Part shown: positions 46,301-58,132 of the stretch, one piece after another | How the letters are laid out: the number at the start of each line of letters is the position of its first letter | Numbering within the stretch: position 1 is the stretch's first letter | Notes under the pieces: model-generated | Databases searched by the model: none | Seen by the model: only the letters and a program-made list of their open reading frames with translations | What the model was told of the DNA's origin: nothing | Assembly: GCA_027605045.1 (NCBI GenBank) | Contig: JAQFWX010000008.1 | Span: 992,001-1,056,000, forward strand | DNA: 64,000 bases | Source: Phallus indusiatus | Lineage: Eukaryota > Basidiomycota > Agaricomycetes > Phallales > Phallaceae | Direction of reading: 5' to 3' | Position numbers and translations under genes: made by a program

Positions 46301-46477
46301 ATTCACATTCAACTGAAACCGCGGGCATCTGCTGATCCTACCGGTCCCCATTCAGCTCGCGGTATCACATACCCTAATATCGACCGTGTACTGGAAAATG
46401 TAGATAACTTTTTGAGAAACCGAATCAGCGGTTTAGACGAGCTTACTATACAGGTCGAAGGATCGGACAAGCGGTAA
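43320..46477 (+). CDS. MSC2: MSC2-like zinc transporter (cation diffusion facilitator)
   Basis: Many small exons. Start at 43320 (MEHYDPRTRTKVALKTKRIL), with several N-terminal TM segments. The CDF core has LGLISDAIHMAFDCIAIAMG (metal site HxxxD), YTYGYGRIETLSGFANGIFL, and after a very long His-rich loop the fifth helix VMADTLGSVGVIISTLL with HxxxD. A C-terminal cytosolic domain follows (YSHARFWPKDSAKLVGS), ending at 46475-46477. The His loop (45250-45890) is full of HSHSH, HTHS and HSHGG repeats. Msc2 with Zrg17 moves zinc into the ER lumen, and the extended N-terminus and loop point to that subfamily rather than ZRC1. Long, intron-rich gene; exon limits in the N-terminal part are approximate. 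Confidence 0.82.
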
Positions 46478-46842
46478 AATAGAGTAGTTTACTTTCGGAC
46501 TCAGTTTTTTTTTCTTGTGCTTGCTGTCTTACCTTCTTCCTATGGACAATCTTTTGTAATGTACGGGCACTGGTTGTTGACGTTGACTTCACTAAATTAT
46601 AAAAGGATTTCCAGCATTATCACATCACTATCATGTAGCACCTCTTGAAAGTTGCCGATGTGACTTTTCTGGATGTAGTTTTTTCGTTCAATTTTGGTTA
46701 CCAAATCATTATGGTATTTAGAAACGCGTTATAAACCGACGGTAAAGGCCTCAACGTTTGTTCTGAGTGTATTTGAGAGCCTTAGGACTGAGTTATCTAA
46801 TCGGCAACTTAACCTACAAGTTAGTACCGTACCACCATCCTA
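46478..46842. other. Intergenic, no feature recognised
   Basis: 365 bp, AT-rich. It should hold the MSC2 3' end and the RRP45 promoter. Confidence 0.4.
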
Positions 46843-48197
46843 ATGCGACCACCTTCTCCATCGATACCTGAACGAGAATTTACTTTCGCTGCCCTGAAGC
46901 AGTCATTAAGACTGGATGGACGACAACTCCTTGAAATGCGAACACCGTCTTTCACCTTCGGTCCTGAATTGGGGTATGTAGAATGTGCACTGGGAAAAAC
47001 GCGGTATTGTAGCCCTTTTTACGTGTTTCAAAGGGTTTTAAACTAATGAAAAATACAGTGTTTTAGCGCAGGTTGATGCTACTATGACAAAACCTATCCC
47101 TGAACGACCTTTTGAAGGGATAATATCCATTCATTCAGAACTTTCGCCGATGGCATCGACACAGTACGAAGCGGCAGGACGGTAGGAAATTTGTTCGTTA
47201 AATGAGAATTATTGCTAATTTATGTTATTCATATTTATTATTAAGACCCTCAGAGGAAGAAATAATAATTACGCGAATGCTTGATAAAATTATACGTCGT
47301 TGTGATTCCGTTGACAAGGAGTCATTGTGCATTTTGGCTACACAACGGGTTGGTTTCGAAGTACCGTTATAAATAATCAATTTTGGCTTGACATATGTAT
47401 CGTTTTGAATTGTTAGGTCTGGCATCTGCGAGTGACCGTACATTTTTTGGCGGATGCAGGAAACCTGTTGGATTGCGCTTGTCTGGCTGCCATGGTGGCT
47501 CTCAAACACTTCCGACGCCCAGAAGTTGAAGTTAACGGAGAAGACGTTGTTATCGTAAGTTTGGGATACTTATGGTTATACTTTTTGTCACCAACTCTTT
47601 TTGTAGCATTCTCCTCTGTCGCGCGCACCAGTGCCATTGGCCATTCATCATACACCCTTCTGTTTCTCATTCGCATTATTCCCTAATCCTGATGTACCTC
47701 CTGTGCTTGATCCTTCTCAACTGGAAACTTCACTTTGTGAAGGGGTGGTCTCTCTGGCATTAAACGCTCAAAAAGATCTATGTGTTGTCCAAAAGGCAGG
47801 CGGTGTCCCACTGTCTCCTGAAGATTTTCTTAAATTACTTTGTGAGATTACTCTTTTCTGTTCTTTATATGGTGCCATTCTAATTTTTCGTTTTCTTTTT
47901 TCAATTTGCGTAGCAATTGGGGTAGAAAAAGTGAAACAATTAGATGCTATTGTACAGGAAGCTTTGGCTATTGATTTCAGTAAACGGCAAATAGAAGTGC
48001 GCTGAAAACTGCTCTGGCACTCAATTATTGAATAGTCCACTTTGACGGGTCAACATATTTTGTGCTGCGAGATTCAGTGGACTGACACCGATCAGGATCA
48101 GGATAGTGCTAGCTCCGAATCCTATTATACAGCAGAGGATGAAGCAAAGGACGGAGCAGGCGTTGAAGCAGAGGGTGGATCCAGTCGACGCACATGA
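46843..48197 (+). CDS. RRP45: Exosome subunit Rrp45 (EXOSC9)
   Basis: Starts MRPPSPSIPEREFTFAALKQ with SLRLDGRQLLEMRTPSFTFG, then VLAQVDATMTKPIPERPFEG, HSELSPMASTQYEAAGR, RCDSVDKESLCILATQRVWH, LADAGNLLDCACLAAMVALK, HTPFCFSFALFP, LDPSQLETSLCEGVVSLALN and KQLDAIVQEALAIDFSKRQI. This is a complete RNase PH fold. It has no catalytic Asp set, as expected for Rrp45, a structural ring subunit. The last exon (48078-48197) encodes a short acidic tail SSESYYTAEDEAKDG..., which is duplicated in the gene at 49.3-52.2 kb. Confidence 0.92.
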
Positions 48198-48416
48198 GAA
48201 TAAGCAACGGATTTTACAAAGCGTTTACAGTCACTGGACTCGCATTCGCAACTAGTTCTAGTCTCTTTTTATTTGGTATTTTCCTCACGTCTGAGAATAT
48301 CTCTCCCTTTAATTTAAATATGTTTTTCTCTCTCATCAATTAAATCATTGTATGAAGAATATTTCCATCGCCGCCGTGGACCTTGAACCCTGCACAGAGA
48401 AGTCTGCCCCAATCGG
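48078..48416 (+). repeat. Duplicated segment, RRP45 copy
   Basis: The last exon of RRP45 plus about 220 bp of 3' flank is clearly similar to 52076-52395. The best-matching parts are AGCTCCGAATCCTA (48111 and 52096), GCAGAGGATGAAGCA, TTTCTCTCTC-type runs, ATCAATTAAAT, and GAAGAATAT. Similarity is lost a little after the last of these. Confidence 0.85.
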
Positions 48417-49339
48417 CTCACGATCGGTCAAGTACAGGCCTCCATTCTAGTCTGAACGCCGCATAGATCTTTAAACCTGGAGTACAACTCAACGCGGTAC
48501 TTGAAAGAGCGGGCTGCTTATTATTGTCACTATCAAAAACGTAACTGAAAGGTCCTGCAGCTGTCCTGCAGGACAAATCGGAAGAATAGAGTTCATCCAG
48601 TCCTGGGTGATGTCTCCTAAAAAGACCCGAACAATCGAGGATGCGACGAGCCATTTGGAACAAAGTAGAGCAACCAGAACCGATCATGGTAGTCAGTTTC
48701 TAGGTTGTCGATTGAAATTGAAGTTCAGGCATTGAACATGATACAATGATTATAGGTCCGTGCCGATGATATGACTGCAGGAAGAAAAGACTTGAAATGA
48801 AGGTGGTATGAGGTGGTATGCAAGCAACAGGAAATAATCAAATTACCCTGGTTCAAATACTTGAGCGGTCTTGTTACCTTCCTCAATGTTTACTTATTTC
48901 TTCCACACATGGAGCAGTTGACCTCGATGTTTCTCGTAATCTGCGACAGCTGACCTTGCCATTACCGCTACATATGGTTCGTTACTACTCGTATGAGATT
49001 GTCCAGATCTTCTGAATGTTGCCTGACTTGGTTATGTCTACGGCTTGACTCCTCCGACTACGGTCATACTCTTCCAGTTACTGAAAACTGTAAACCACAT
49101 GCAGATATCCTTATATTCCGACAACGACCAAATGGGGTGGAGAGTTTTGACGTGGAAGAGATTGAGACTGATATACGCGTTGTATACGCGATCAAGTATA
49201 AGCCACTAAGCCTGAGGGTGGCAAAGCGCGCATCTTGATGCAATGCGGCTCCAATTGGACGACATTAACTGCTGTTTCCAGAGGCGATCGATATATCATA
49301 TAGTCGGTGCAGCACTTCGCGCCACACAGTCTCCAAGGT
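48198..49339. other. Intergenic, no gene recognised
   Basis: About 1.1 kb. Besides the RRP45 3' flank it has only short frames: an 89-codon minus-strand frame (48418-48687) and a plus-strand frame (48993-49238), both without motifs. Either could be a relic. Confidence 0.4.
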
Positions 49340-52191
49340 ATGGTTTTCGGGAAGAAAAGGTCTACTAGTCCCCAGAAGGAGCCTGAGGCATCGGCTTCAA
49401 CCATAGTGTCGGTTTTGCAAAAAGAAGACTGGGTATCCGATGCTTTCCGAGTCGCTGAATTAGCTAGTGCGATGGGGGAACTCCTGCCATTCCCATATTT
49501 AAAGGGTGCAGCGGAACTAGTCAAGATCCTGCTAAAGCCTATCCAAGTGAGTCGGTCATTGAATATATGGATCTCTACTCGTGAGTGCTGATAGAAAATA
49601 AGCAAATGCAACAAAATCAAGATGATTATAAGACTCTGACAATTAAAGTCACAACTATTCTTCAAATGCTTCATGAGGAAACTAAAATGGATTATGAAGC
49701 CGCGTCAGACTCATTCGACAGCTTTGAGAAAGGTTGTGAAGAATTTTACAAGTATGCAATTCTGCTATAAGACATTTACCAATCTGAATCCACTTGAACA
49801 GATGCTTACGAGACATTTCAAACGATCTCGAGTCTTCCAATAAACCATATAAATCAAAACTCCTTCGGAGATATTTCGCAGCTGATCGTGAAAAAGATTC
49901 ATTGGCACGTTACCAAAGTCAGATAGACGAGTGTCGGATCAATCTTATGGTGTGCAAAAATATACTTGACGCAGATCTTGGTTTCATTCCAGTCCTACAT
50001 CTATCTAGCTTAGGGGTGTCATACGTCTCCAAATAGGCAACAACACAGACGAGATAGACTCTCATGTAAGTTGGATTGCTCGTTTGCGTTCTGAAGTCTT
50101 CTGAAAGTGGCCAGTTCGAAAGAATCCGACTGGGCGATCTAAATGTGCTCAAGAATATCAAGAATGGACAAGTTGAACACTGGGAGGTCCGATGGAAACA
50201 AGAGAGTCAGACACGGATGGTTCGTGTCTACAAAGGTCGGGACGCTATTCCCGTGCGTGATACAAAAAAATACTATTATTTTTTCGTAATCTTAATCTTA
50301 TACTTTCAACAGAAATTTAAAGCAGAAAAGGAGTTGCACTCCCGATATCGGTAATACACTCGTCTCTTGTGAAATATTTATCAAGGGTAGCTCATTCTTC
50401 GTGCAAGTCATCCAAATGTGATGCAGCTATTCGGCACAATCACGTCAAAAGAAAGCCCTGGCCTTGTCTTTAACAACTGTTCGTTTATGTCACTTCACGA
50501 AATGAAAAACAAAACTTACTATTATACGTATATAGCGTGGTGTATTCCATTTGATCAATTTGATTCAAGATTGAGTGATACATTGGGTCGGTACATAGAT
50601 TTGTGCAGTGTAGTGAGCCGCCACAATATTTGATGAAATTTCCTCTTCAAATACATCTCAGGATTTGTCTTTTTTCGTGAGCTTGAACTGACCACGATTC
50701 CGCCAATTTGTATCTCACCGTTTGCCTTTTACGCCTACAGGAAGGCTGTGAATACGTGGCAGAGGGTATATCTCACCATGCCATTATATCTTGGCGGGAT
50801 CTGGGATTCTCTCGCGATTTTATCGGTTTCAAAAATCGTGAGGATGGATATCTTGCCTCTTTTTATGTGAACGTTCTAGACGGATGCGGGATTGTCGTAT
50901 TTGTTAGTTCATTTTTTCTCTAATTTTAAATGCCTGAAATTTATTCTTCAAATATCAGGAATGGTCGCCGAATATTCTACAAGACGCCCCTGGTTCTCAG
51001 TGGAAGACGGTGCGCATTGGCAATATGTCTGGAGAGGAGTTGGACAAGATTATGGAAAGAGTAGACATGCTGCATTCGTCTGAAAAGTCGGATGTTCCTT
51101 CGGACCCCTCTTTTTTATGGGATATCTATGGTACCGTAGATATCTTTATATGGAAGGACGTCTCCGCACCAACATATTCTGTCCACACTGGTGACATTCT
51201 ATTGGCCGATCGACACAACGATACACTTGACGCTTCGGACGCAGCTATATTAGGGTTTATTCCATGTGAAGAACCGTCATCATTGGACTGGTTTGTTCGT
51301 GGTGAAGTACTGTATACAGAAGTGACCGTCGAAGATTGTGGTGAACATTTCAGGTATAGCACGTTTTCCGTCATGTAGCAGCACTGAAGAACGTTTTCAG
51401 GATTCGCGTTCCTGTAGACACAGCAGGCATTTCGGCTACCGACGATCTCCAGACAGTGGTGGTTGAATGTGATGTTGAATATTCGGATCATGCCTTGTGG
51501 GAACGATTGGCTCGTGCATTTGTTAGCCAAATTGGCTGTTTTCTTGCAAAAACCGATGGAATGCACGAGTATTGTAGAGTTTGCGTTGGTACGCCAATTC
51601 CGCTACTATCCTGTCATTGTATAGATGATTTACCCAAATACACGGTCACTGTAGTTACCGGATTCTCGTGGCACATCCAGATTCCTTCCAGGCTCGGGTG
51701 TTTAGCTGGAACAGCTCAGTTATACTTCTTTATTTCAAAACCAGCAGTACACGATGAAGCACTGGATACCTACTGGTCTTTTGATCCTTTGGGGTCCAAG
51801 AGGCTATGTTGTTCTGATATGGACACCCTTCTCAATTCTAGTTCATTCAGAGTTCGAACTCGTCGAACCCTCCGTGTGCTTAATATTTATTATGAAGATT
51901 TTGAGTTCATCCAGCATGCTCATCCTCTGTTGAACATCGATCCAAAAAGCGATGAAGGTGCTCGTATTTTAGGTCTTCCTTTAATATGTCCTATTCAACC
52001 TGAATCAGGCGATGTACCTGACGGTGAGCCTATTTGAGTTATAATTGCTGCATTGATTTCTTACTTTCTCGCAAGATTCTGATCAAGCTACTGATAGCTC
52101 CGAATCCTACCACACAGCAGAGGATGAAGCAGTGGACGGAGAGGGCGATGAAGCAGAGCATGGATCAGTCGATGCTGATGAGACTAAGTAA
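49340..52191 (+). CDS. Four-helix (MLKL-NTD/HeLo-like) and kinase-like protein with Rrp45-derived tail
   Basis: Start at 49340 (MVFGKKRSTSPQKEPEA). The N-terminal helical domain (about 49400-50020) reads LLPFPYLKGAAELVKILLKP, then QQMQQNQDDYKTLTIKVTTI, typical of the agaricomycete MLKL_NTD-like/HeLo-like adaptor group. Next comes a kinase-like fold (HWEVRWKQESQTRMVRVYKG, RHPNVMQLFGTITSKESPG), with no visible HRD or DFG, so a pseudokinase is likely. The C-terminal part has WSFDPLGSKRL and KSDEGARILGLPL, found in the same fungal family. The last exon (52076-52191) is a duplicate of the last RRP45 exon (SSESYHTAEDEAVDG). About 11 exons, all in frame with non-standard limits near 50520-50740, where a 15-base micro-exon is one option. 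A cell-death or immunity-like role is suggested by the N-terminus, not proven. Confidence 0.72.
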
Positions 52192-52395
52192 CGCTTTCAC
52201 CTAGCATCAACTCCACGAGGCATTTGCAAACGCTAGAGTCAAATCTGTTTCCAATTGATGTTTCTCTCTCTCTCTCTATTTTGTTTAAATACATGTATAT
52301 TTAATTTTATCAATTAAATTATTGTAAGAAGAATATCCTCAAAGGCCGCGGATAGCTCGCGGTTCCAATCGAACCCTGAACTCGGCACAAAAAGT
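52076..52395 (+). repeat. Duplicated segment, copy at the chimeric gene
   Basis: Similar to 48078-48416. It includes the acidic tail exon, its stop codon region and the downstream flank, so the duplication carried the whole transcript end. Confidence 0.85.
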
Positions 52396-53282
52396 CGCCA
52401 CTGCAGTCAAAAAGCTACGTGTAGGACACTGGAAACTCACCGGTTGGCTCATGCCCTGGAGTGATGTTCATATGACTGCTCAATGTTAGAGAGTTTGGTT
52501 GCAGTCAAAGCAAAGCTACTCGTTAAGACTAAAAAGCTTGGGTACTTGAGTGCCTTGCTTGATAGATCAATATACAGGAGCCAAATCGGTCGAGAAGACA
52601 TCATCTTCCTACATGATAGCCCACCGGCTATGAAAACACTGTTCCTATGTATGATGTCCGACTAGTTCTGTCCCGTCGCATGACGACACGGAGCCACCAT
52701 CTCGTAGGTTCAGGTTGAAATGTTGACAAGTGATAACGTGCACCGCACACAGGACAATAGTGAAGTCGACGTGTTCATCGCGATGGAGGTTGAAACATTG
52801 AAGAATGGATGTAAGACTGAGAGCTAGAGTGAGAACCGTCCATACCAGTAAGTGAGGAGACGTCATAGTGTCTTCGCTATTAGACCTTCTCGACATTTGT
52901 ACGATGGGTTTTGGCGTCTGCGAGTCCGTTGACGGCTCCTCTTAGGCTCCTCTGAACTTTAGTATGTTCAGTCTATGCCCTGTTTGCTGATGGATATTCA
53001 TGACCTTCACGAATCCTATAAAAGGACATAATGGGCTCGAAATCTCAGCATCTTTTGTGAGAAGGTTGGGCGGTCAAATCGCGGTCAAGCTTGAGGGTAA
53101 GCACACGTTTTCCTGGCAAAACGCAAAAGCTGCTTCTGGCCGACATCAGTAATTCAAACTTCTTGAGGCGATATATGAAGGCAGACTCAGGCAGGCAGAC
53201 CAGACAGACATACCAATGATAACCGTGAGAAAAAAGCTTGGATGCCAACTTTTCCGCTTTTCAAGCTTGTCGCCAATCCATC
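52192..53282. other. Intergenic, no gene recognised
   Basis: About 1.1 kb. The left 200 bp belong to the duplicated 3' flank. A minus-strand frame (52645-52896) with one hydrophobic stretch has no family match. A TATAAAAGG motif at about 53017-53025 lies 258 bp before ZIM17 and could be a TATA box. Confidence 0.4.
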
Positions 53283-53792
53283 ATGCTTGCAGCTCAATTC
53301 AGAAGGATTTTGACGTCTTCCGGATCTTTGAGAGCAAATTCACGAACAGTGGTTGGAAGTTACATTAGATCGTCTCCTTCCAGGCGCTTCAACTCGTCAC
53401 TGCCGGCAGCAAATTCACCGACTTCGCCACCGGCTTCAACACTCAATTCGACCAAGCCACGACTTTCGATCACCTTCACGTGTGCTGTTCCCAATTGTTC
53501 ACATCGTTCGACGCATGAGTTTTCAAAGGATTCATATGAGCGTGGAATCGTTATTATTCAATGTCCAAGTTGTAAAAATAGGTTTGTGGTTATTGATTAA
53601 TTTTTTTTCCCAAGTTCTGACTTTTTTCTTGATAGACACTTGATAGCCGACCATTTAGGATGGTTTAAGGACGATCAGGCAACTCAGGGCGGAAAACTGC
53701 GCACAATAGAAGATTGGATGCTTGCGAAAGGAGAGAAAGTCCAGCGAGGCAAAATAGACGAAAAGGGTGTGATTGAGTATACGGAAGAATAA
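53283..53792 (+). CDS. ZIM17: Mitochondrial DNL-type zinc finger chaperone Zim17
   Basis: Start at 53283 (MLAAQFRRILTSSGSLRANS), an Arg/Ser-rich mitochondrial presequence. Zinc core: FTCAVPNCSHRSTHEFSKDS with CPSCKNR, giving two CxxC-type ligand pairs (CAVPNC here), then HLIADHLGWFKDD, whose DHLGW is close to the name-giving DNL motif of the family. One intron (about 53581-53630). Stop at 53790-53792. Zim17/Hep1 keeps mitochondrial Hsp70 soluble. It is convergent with GRX5, 69 bases apart. Confidence 0.9.
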
Positions 53793-53861
53793 GTTGGTGC
53801 TTAATGTACATCGCTGTTAATATCGCATGGTGTAAATTATAATCTATAACCAAAAGTTCTG

Positions 53862-54496
53862 TTACACTGTTTTGGGTGATTCGTCCGGTAGCGGAGGTAG
53901 GACCTCGTTTTTCTCCAATAAATTTTCCAGTTCCCCTGACTGGTGCACTAATCAAAGTTTATTCCAGAAAGATCGAAAAGATAACAGGGTCGCGTGTGTA
54001 CTCACTGCCCATAATAATATCACATCCTCCTACGAATTCGCCATTCACATACACTTGAGGTATTGTCGGCCATTCCCTGTTCCGAAGGCACATTGGTTAA
54101 TTCATAAGATACATTGCAATGTCACCAGAACGTACGAAAACTCCTTGATACCAGCTCTTAGTTCTGGATCCTCTAGAATGTCATATGTTTTCATCTTCTC
54201 CACCGGAACACCCTGCAACTCCAGTATTTGGATGACAGCCCTTGAGAATCCACATTGAGGTTTATCAGGAGTTCCCTTCATAAAGACCACAACCGGGTTT
54301 GCCTTGACTGCCTTGGATATTTGTTCGCGAGCCTCTTGCGTCAAGAACCGGCGGTATGCATATGTCGGGATTCGGGGTGCCAAAACCGGAGAAATTCGCT
54401 ACGACAAGGAATGATTATTATAAAGACTATTGGGTTAGAAAATCAATAAGCACAGCATACCGCAGGTCGTGCCAATAATCGCAAAGACGACAACAT
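53862..54496 (-). CDS. GRX5: Mitochondrial monothiol glutaredoxin Grx5
   Basis: Start at 54496 ([12 protein letters not shown]), a presequence. Then [20 protein letters not shown], the active site [13 protein letters not shown] with one Cys (CGFS), [34 protein letters not shown] and [11 protein letters not shown]. Stop at 53862-53864. All residues that hold the Fe-S cluster and glutathione are present. Grx5 transfers Fe-S clusters in the mitochondrial matrix. Confidence 0.94.
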
Positions 54497-54653
54497 TTTT
54501 TTTTGATGAAGGGTGAAATAGTGAAAGCTTCCGGATTCACCAGATCGATTACGTAAATGCGCGCGCTCTGTCTTAGATATATTACCAAGCAGCGTTTTCC
54601 GCTTCACCTTTTTTTTGTACTCTCGGTACTGTTGTGGCTTTTGTTGAGTTCTT

Positions 54654-57633
54654 ATGAATACATCTGAAGGCGATTCTCAAGTCCGGAGGAAAGCTTGCGA
54701 AGAATGTCGTCGGTTGAAGCTCAAATGCGACAGGTGCGTACCGTTCTGGTTACGTCGGAAGCTGCGGTTTCCATACACTCCATACTGACCTGACTCGACG
54801 ACAGGAAGTTCCCCTGCCATAGTTGTCTGCGTAGGGGATGCGCCGCCATATGTCCTTCAGGTAAACGTTCATTTAGTTTGACGGCATAAATTTCGTCGCT
54901 GAGAAAAGGCCACAGGAACCTTTCTCAAGGGAACACGGTTGGTTTGCGACATGTATTCTTACGAATTAAATCGACTCATTATATTTTTTTTGTCAAGGTC
55001 TCTCAAGACGAATAGCCTAAAATTACACGAAACGATTACGGAAATGAGCGCACGAATTCTGCAGCTGGAGGAGGCTTTGGCATCCCTACAAGCGCAGGTC
55101 TCGTCAGACATTCATCCCCTGTTGGCTGATGATCATGTCAAAATACCCTTGGCACCAAAGCCCCCCGCCCCGGAAAAGGCAGCCACTGAGGAAGAGACGG
55201 AAATAATTGATTCTTTGGGTGCGTTCTCCATTGGTGAGAAAGGCGAAGTTATATTTCATGAAGCTACAGCCACATCTGAGGTATTTGCCTGATCTCCTAC
55301 TTCTCGAAACCCGTTTTTTCAAATGTTTACTAATATATATATAATCAGTACCTCCTAGAGGTGAGTTAATTACATTTTTCGCAAGTCATTTACTAAAATT
55401 AGTCCAGGTCCATGGTAATAGCCGGCACACATTTATCACCGAGAACGAGCGTACTTTGTCTTTGCCGCCCGATCTCATTCTCCTGAGTGCTTTATTCCCT
55501 TTCCCACCGGAATCCGTCAACACGCAAATAGATGATTTCATTCACTTATTGCCTGAATACAATGCAGCTCTTGCGCTCATCGATACCTACTTCACATATT
55601 CCAGTTGGTGGTATGAAAATTTCCCTGTCATACATACATGTATTTCATCTTACCAATTTCTTTAGCCAAGAGCCTATTCCTAAAGATGAGTTTATGCGGA
55701 GAATCTTCAACGACTGTTATCCAAATGGCACGCTACCTACATCACTGCAGCATTTATCGTCCCATAAGCTGTCAGTTCTCTTCATGGTCTTCGCACTCGC
55801 CACGTTGATGGATGTCAATTGCCCTCTTTGCTCGGTCGAGGCTGAAGAATACCACACATTGGCGAGAGCCTGTTTATGTGTGGAACCCGTATATGAAACG
55901 TCAAGTTTGCAATCAGTACAAGCAATGGTACTTCTCCGTTTCTTAACCCAATCTTTTCACTCGACTAATGGTTTCAGCACCTTATGATTTGGTATTATAC
56001 CTTAGCAGCGAGTAGACGCACAAATGGATACCGGTTGGCAATATGGGGCGTGGTAATTCGACTGAGTCAAGCAGTGCGTGTCTTTGTTTTTAACAATGCT
56101 TTCTTGCTAATGATCTCTTTTATTCAATTAAAGATCGGGCTGCGTAAGGACTTTGTGTTGGCTTACGCATATATGTAAAGCTAAAAAATACTAACAGATC
56201 ACGATACTTCCAAACTAAAACTGGAACCTTCGGACGCTAAGCTAAGAGAGCTAGTTCATTGGGAAATAATGTGCATGGATTTTTGGCAGGTACGAAACAG
56301 TCATGATAGCTTTTACATATCAAGTTGAGCGAAAACGTCCAGACGTTTGTTATCGGAAGACCCCCGTCGGCTTCATTCAACACGTCGCACTGTAAACGGC
56401 CATATGATTTGAGGGCTATACCCGAGAATCCCGTTGAAGCTCAAGCGGTGGCTTGTACGTTTTCAGTTAATCCGAACGTGAATTTGAACTCATTTCGAAC
56501 ATAAACAGGGTTTGCGTGGAAACATGATTATACGCATCTATTGCATGGCGTTATCGAACAAGCGTTCAGATCCAAAGGGACCACATACTCTCAAATTCTT
56601 ACCTTGGATCAAAAACTACGAAATCATCCTATTCCTCCGCTTTTATGGTGGCCTGCAGCTCAAGATGCCCTATTTGAGAAACTAAGTCACTCTCCACCCC
56701 TTGCAATGCAATGTTATATGAGACTCAACCTTCAAGAATCAAGTACGTTTTTGTACATCATTCAGTGTCCTGTTCGAGTTTTCTTAATGATCTTAGGTCT
56801 GCTACATCTTCACCGACGGTTCTTCATGCAAGCCATCCGATCGAATCCTGCCGATCCTTTGCAACACCATTTTGGTTCTAGTGTTCGATTTGTCTTCAGC
56901 AGCGCCTGTGCATTGATCTGCGGATTATGGGCTATTTATCATAGCCATCCTCTACTCGTGAGACGCTTCCCTGTCGGTTGGTCGCATGGCTTTTCTGCTG
57001 CTGTACGTTTATTTTCCGGTTGCTTTGGAGTTCGAGTTTGTTGCTCAAGACGACTCTTACGATAGATGGTCTTGAGTTCTCTAGTTATATCCGCTCCGAC
57101 ATGTATCCTAGCACCTCCTGCTTTGAAAGAACTGGATCGAGCTTGTGCGCTCTTCGCTGAAAACGAGCATATCAGTTTACAGCCTCCTAATTCACGTGTA
57201 CGTGCGCCTTTGCTGATACATTGTTTTTCACTCAATCGCGATTGTGACGCAGTCAATTTTGGAAGACATGCAACGCAAGGCCTATATTGCCATGGACTTG
57301 CATAAGCCAATGTTCGATGCTACCATGGAGAAACTAAACGGAGTATACCCTGTCAGGCCATCCTCCAGCTCTGCGAACTCTGCAATGAAGAGACCCGACA
57401 GAGGAAGTAGTATGTCTAAAGGTCCACCTGAGTCCGATCAGGCATTGGAAGCCGATCCTGAACATTGGCGGTCGTATGCTACACCAGCGTCGACACCGAC
57501 GGGCGACGAATCATCGGAACAAGACGATGCCATTCAGGTTGATATTTCGCCAGAAGAACCTGCTATCGAGCTCTCTAATTGGGAATCGTTCATCCACTCG
57601 TTGAAGACAGATCGAAAAGCTTCCCCCCCATAA
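54654..57633 (+). CDS. Zn2Cys6 transcription factor with fungal-specific domain
   Basis: Start at 54654 (MNTSEGDSQVRRKACEECRR). The binuclear zinc cluster is CEECRRLKLKCDRKFPCHSC followed by LRRGCAAICP, i.e. six Cys in the usual spacing, split by introns. A short coiled coil follows (MSARILQLEEALASLQAQV). The middle region has LHLLPEYNAALA-like and SSWWYENFPV motifs, and further exons carry the fungal transcription-factor domain (LRELVHWEIMCMDFWQTFVI with GRPPS). The C-terminus is Ser/acidic-rich. Stop at 57631-57633. Target genes unknown. Many exons are approximate in the 55.9-57.3 kb part. Confidence 0.82.
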
Positions 57634-58132
57634 TGGTTCTTCAACGAGGGTCGCTTCACCCGGTAAATTATTGAACATTGGCACTCGTCTGTGTCTATTT
57701 ACGCTATGAGATATGTAATTTGTAAATTCAAGTGTATATTATATGTATCGTGTATTCATAATATTGTAGTTAGACAGAATACAAAGATTCCATACCCGCT
57801 GCAGATGAGTTATTTTTTCCTCGGTATTCCTCCGTTATTTATCCACCAGCTATACGAGCCAATTGAATCGCTACGACTATTCTGATTGCTTTTTTGTGAA
57901 CGTGCTTCAAGAGCGTCCAGTCCAACCAACAGGAGGTAAAGCGGCGTTACTATAGCAACTGAGCGCCTCGCCACTTCGCTTCAACTTGAATCAACGTAGC
58001 TAGCAACCGAGCCTCTCTTGTCGTTCTAGTAGGAACGACAGAGAGAGGTATGTTGTGTTTATTAATATGTATAAAAATACACATGTAGACCAACTCAATT
58101 CCCATCGAGCTCTTTAGCCATCGGTGTCTGTA
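57634..58132. other. Upstream region of the first transferase gene
   Basis: About 500 bp, whose right part (57893-58132) is repeated upstream of the second transferase (59331-59874) with divergence. Confidence 0.6.

Noticed and set aside
48418..48687. Minus-strand frame of 89 codons
   Set aside because: It reads like coding sequence but has no recognisable family, no introns and no support beyond being open.
48993..49238. Plus-strand frame of 81 codons before the chimeric gene
   Set aside because: Possible relic of a related gene, but no motif match to the neighbouring family could be seen.
52340..52380. GGTTCCAATC-like sequence resembling a tRNA B box
   Set aside because: No matching A box or cloverleaf stems nearby. 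No tRNA gene was found in the window.
52645..52896. Minus-strand frame with a hydrophobic segment
   Set aside because: Too short, no clear signal peptide cleavage or partner exons.
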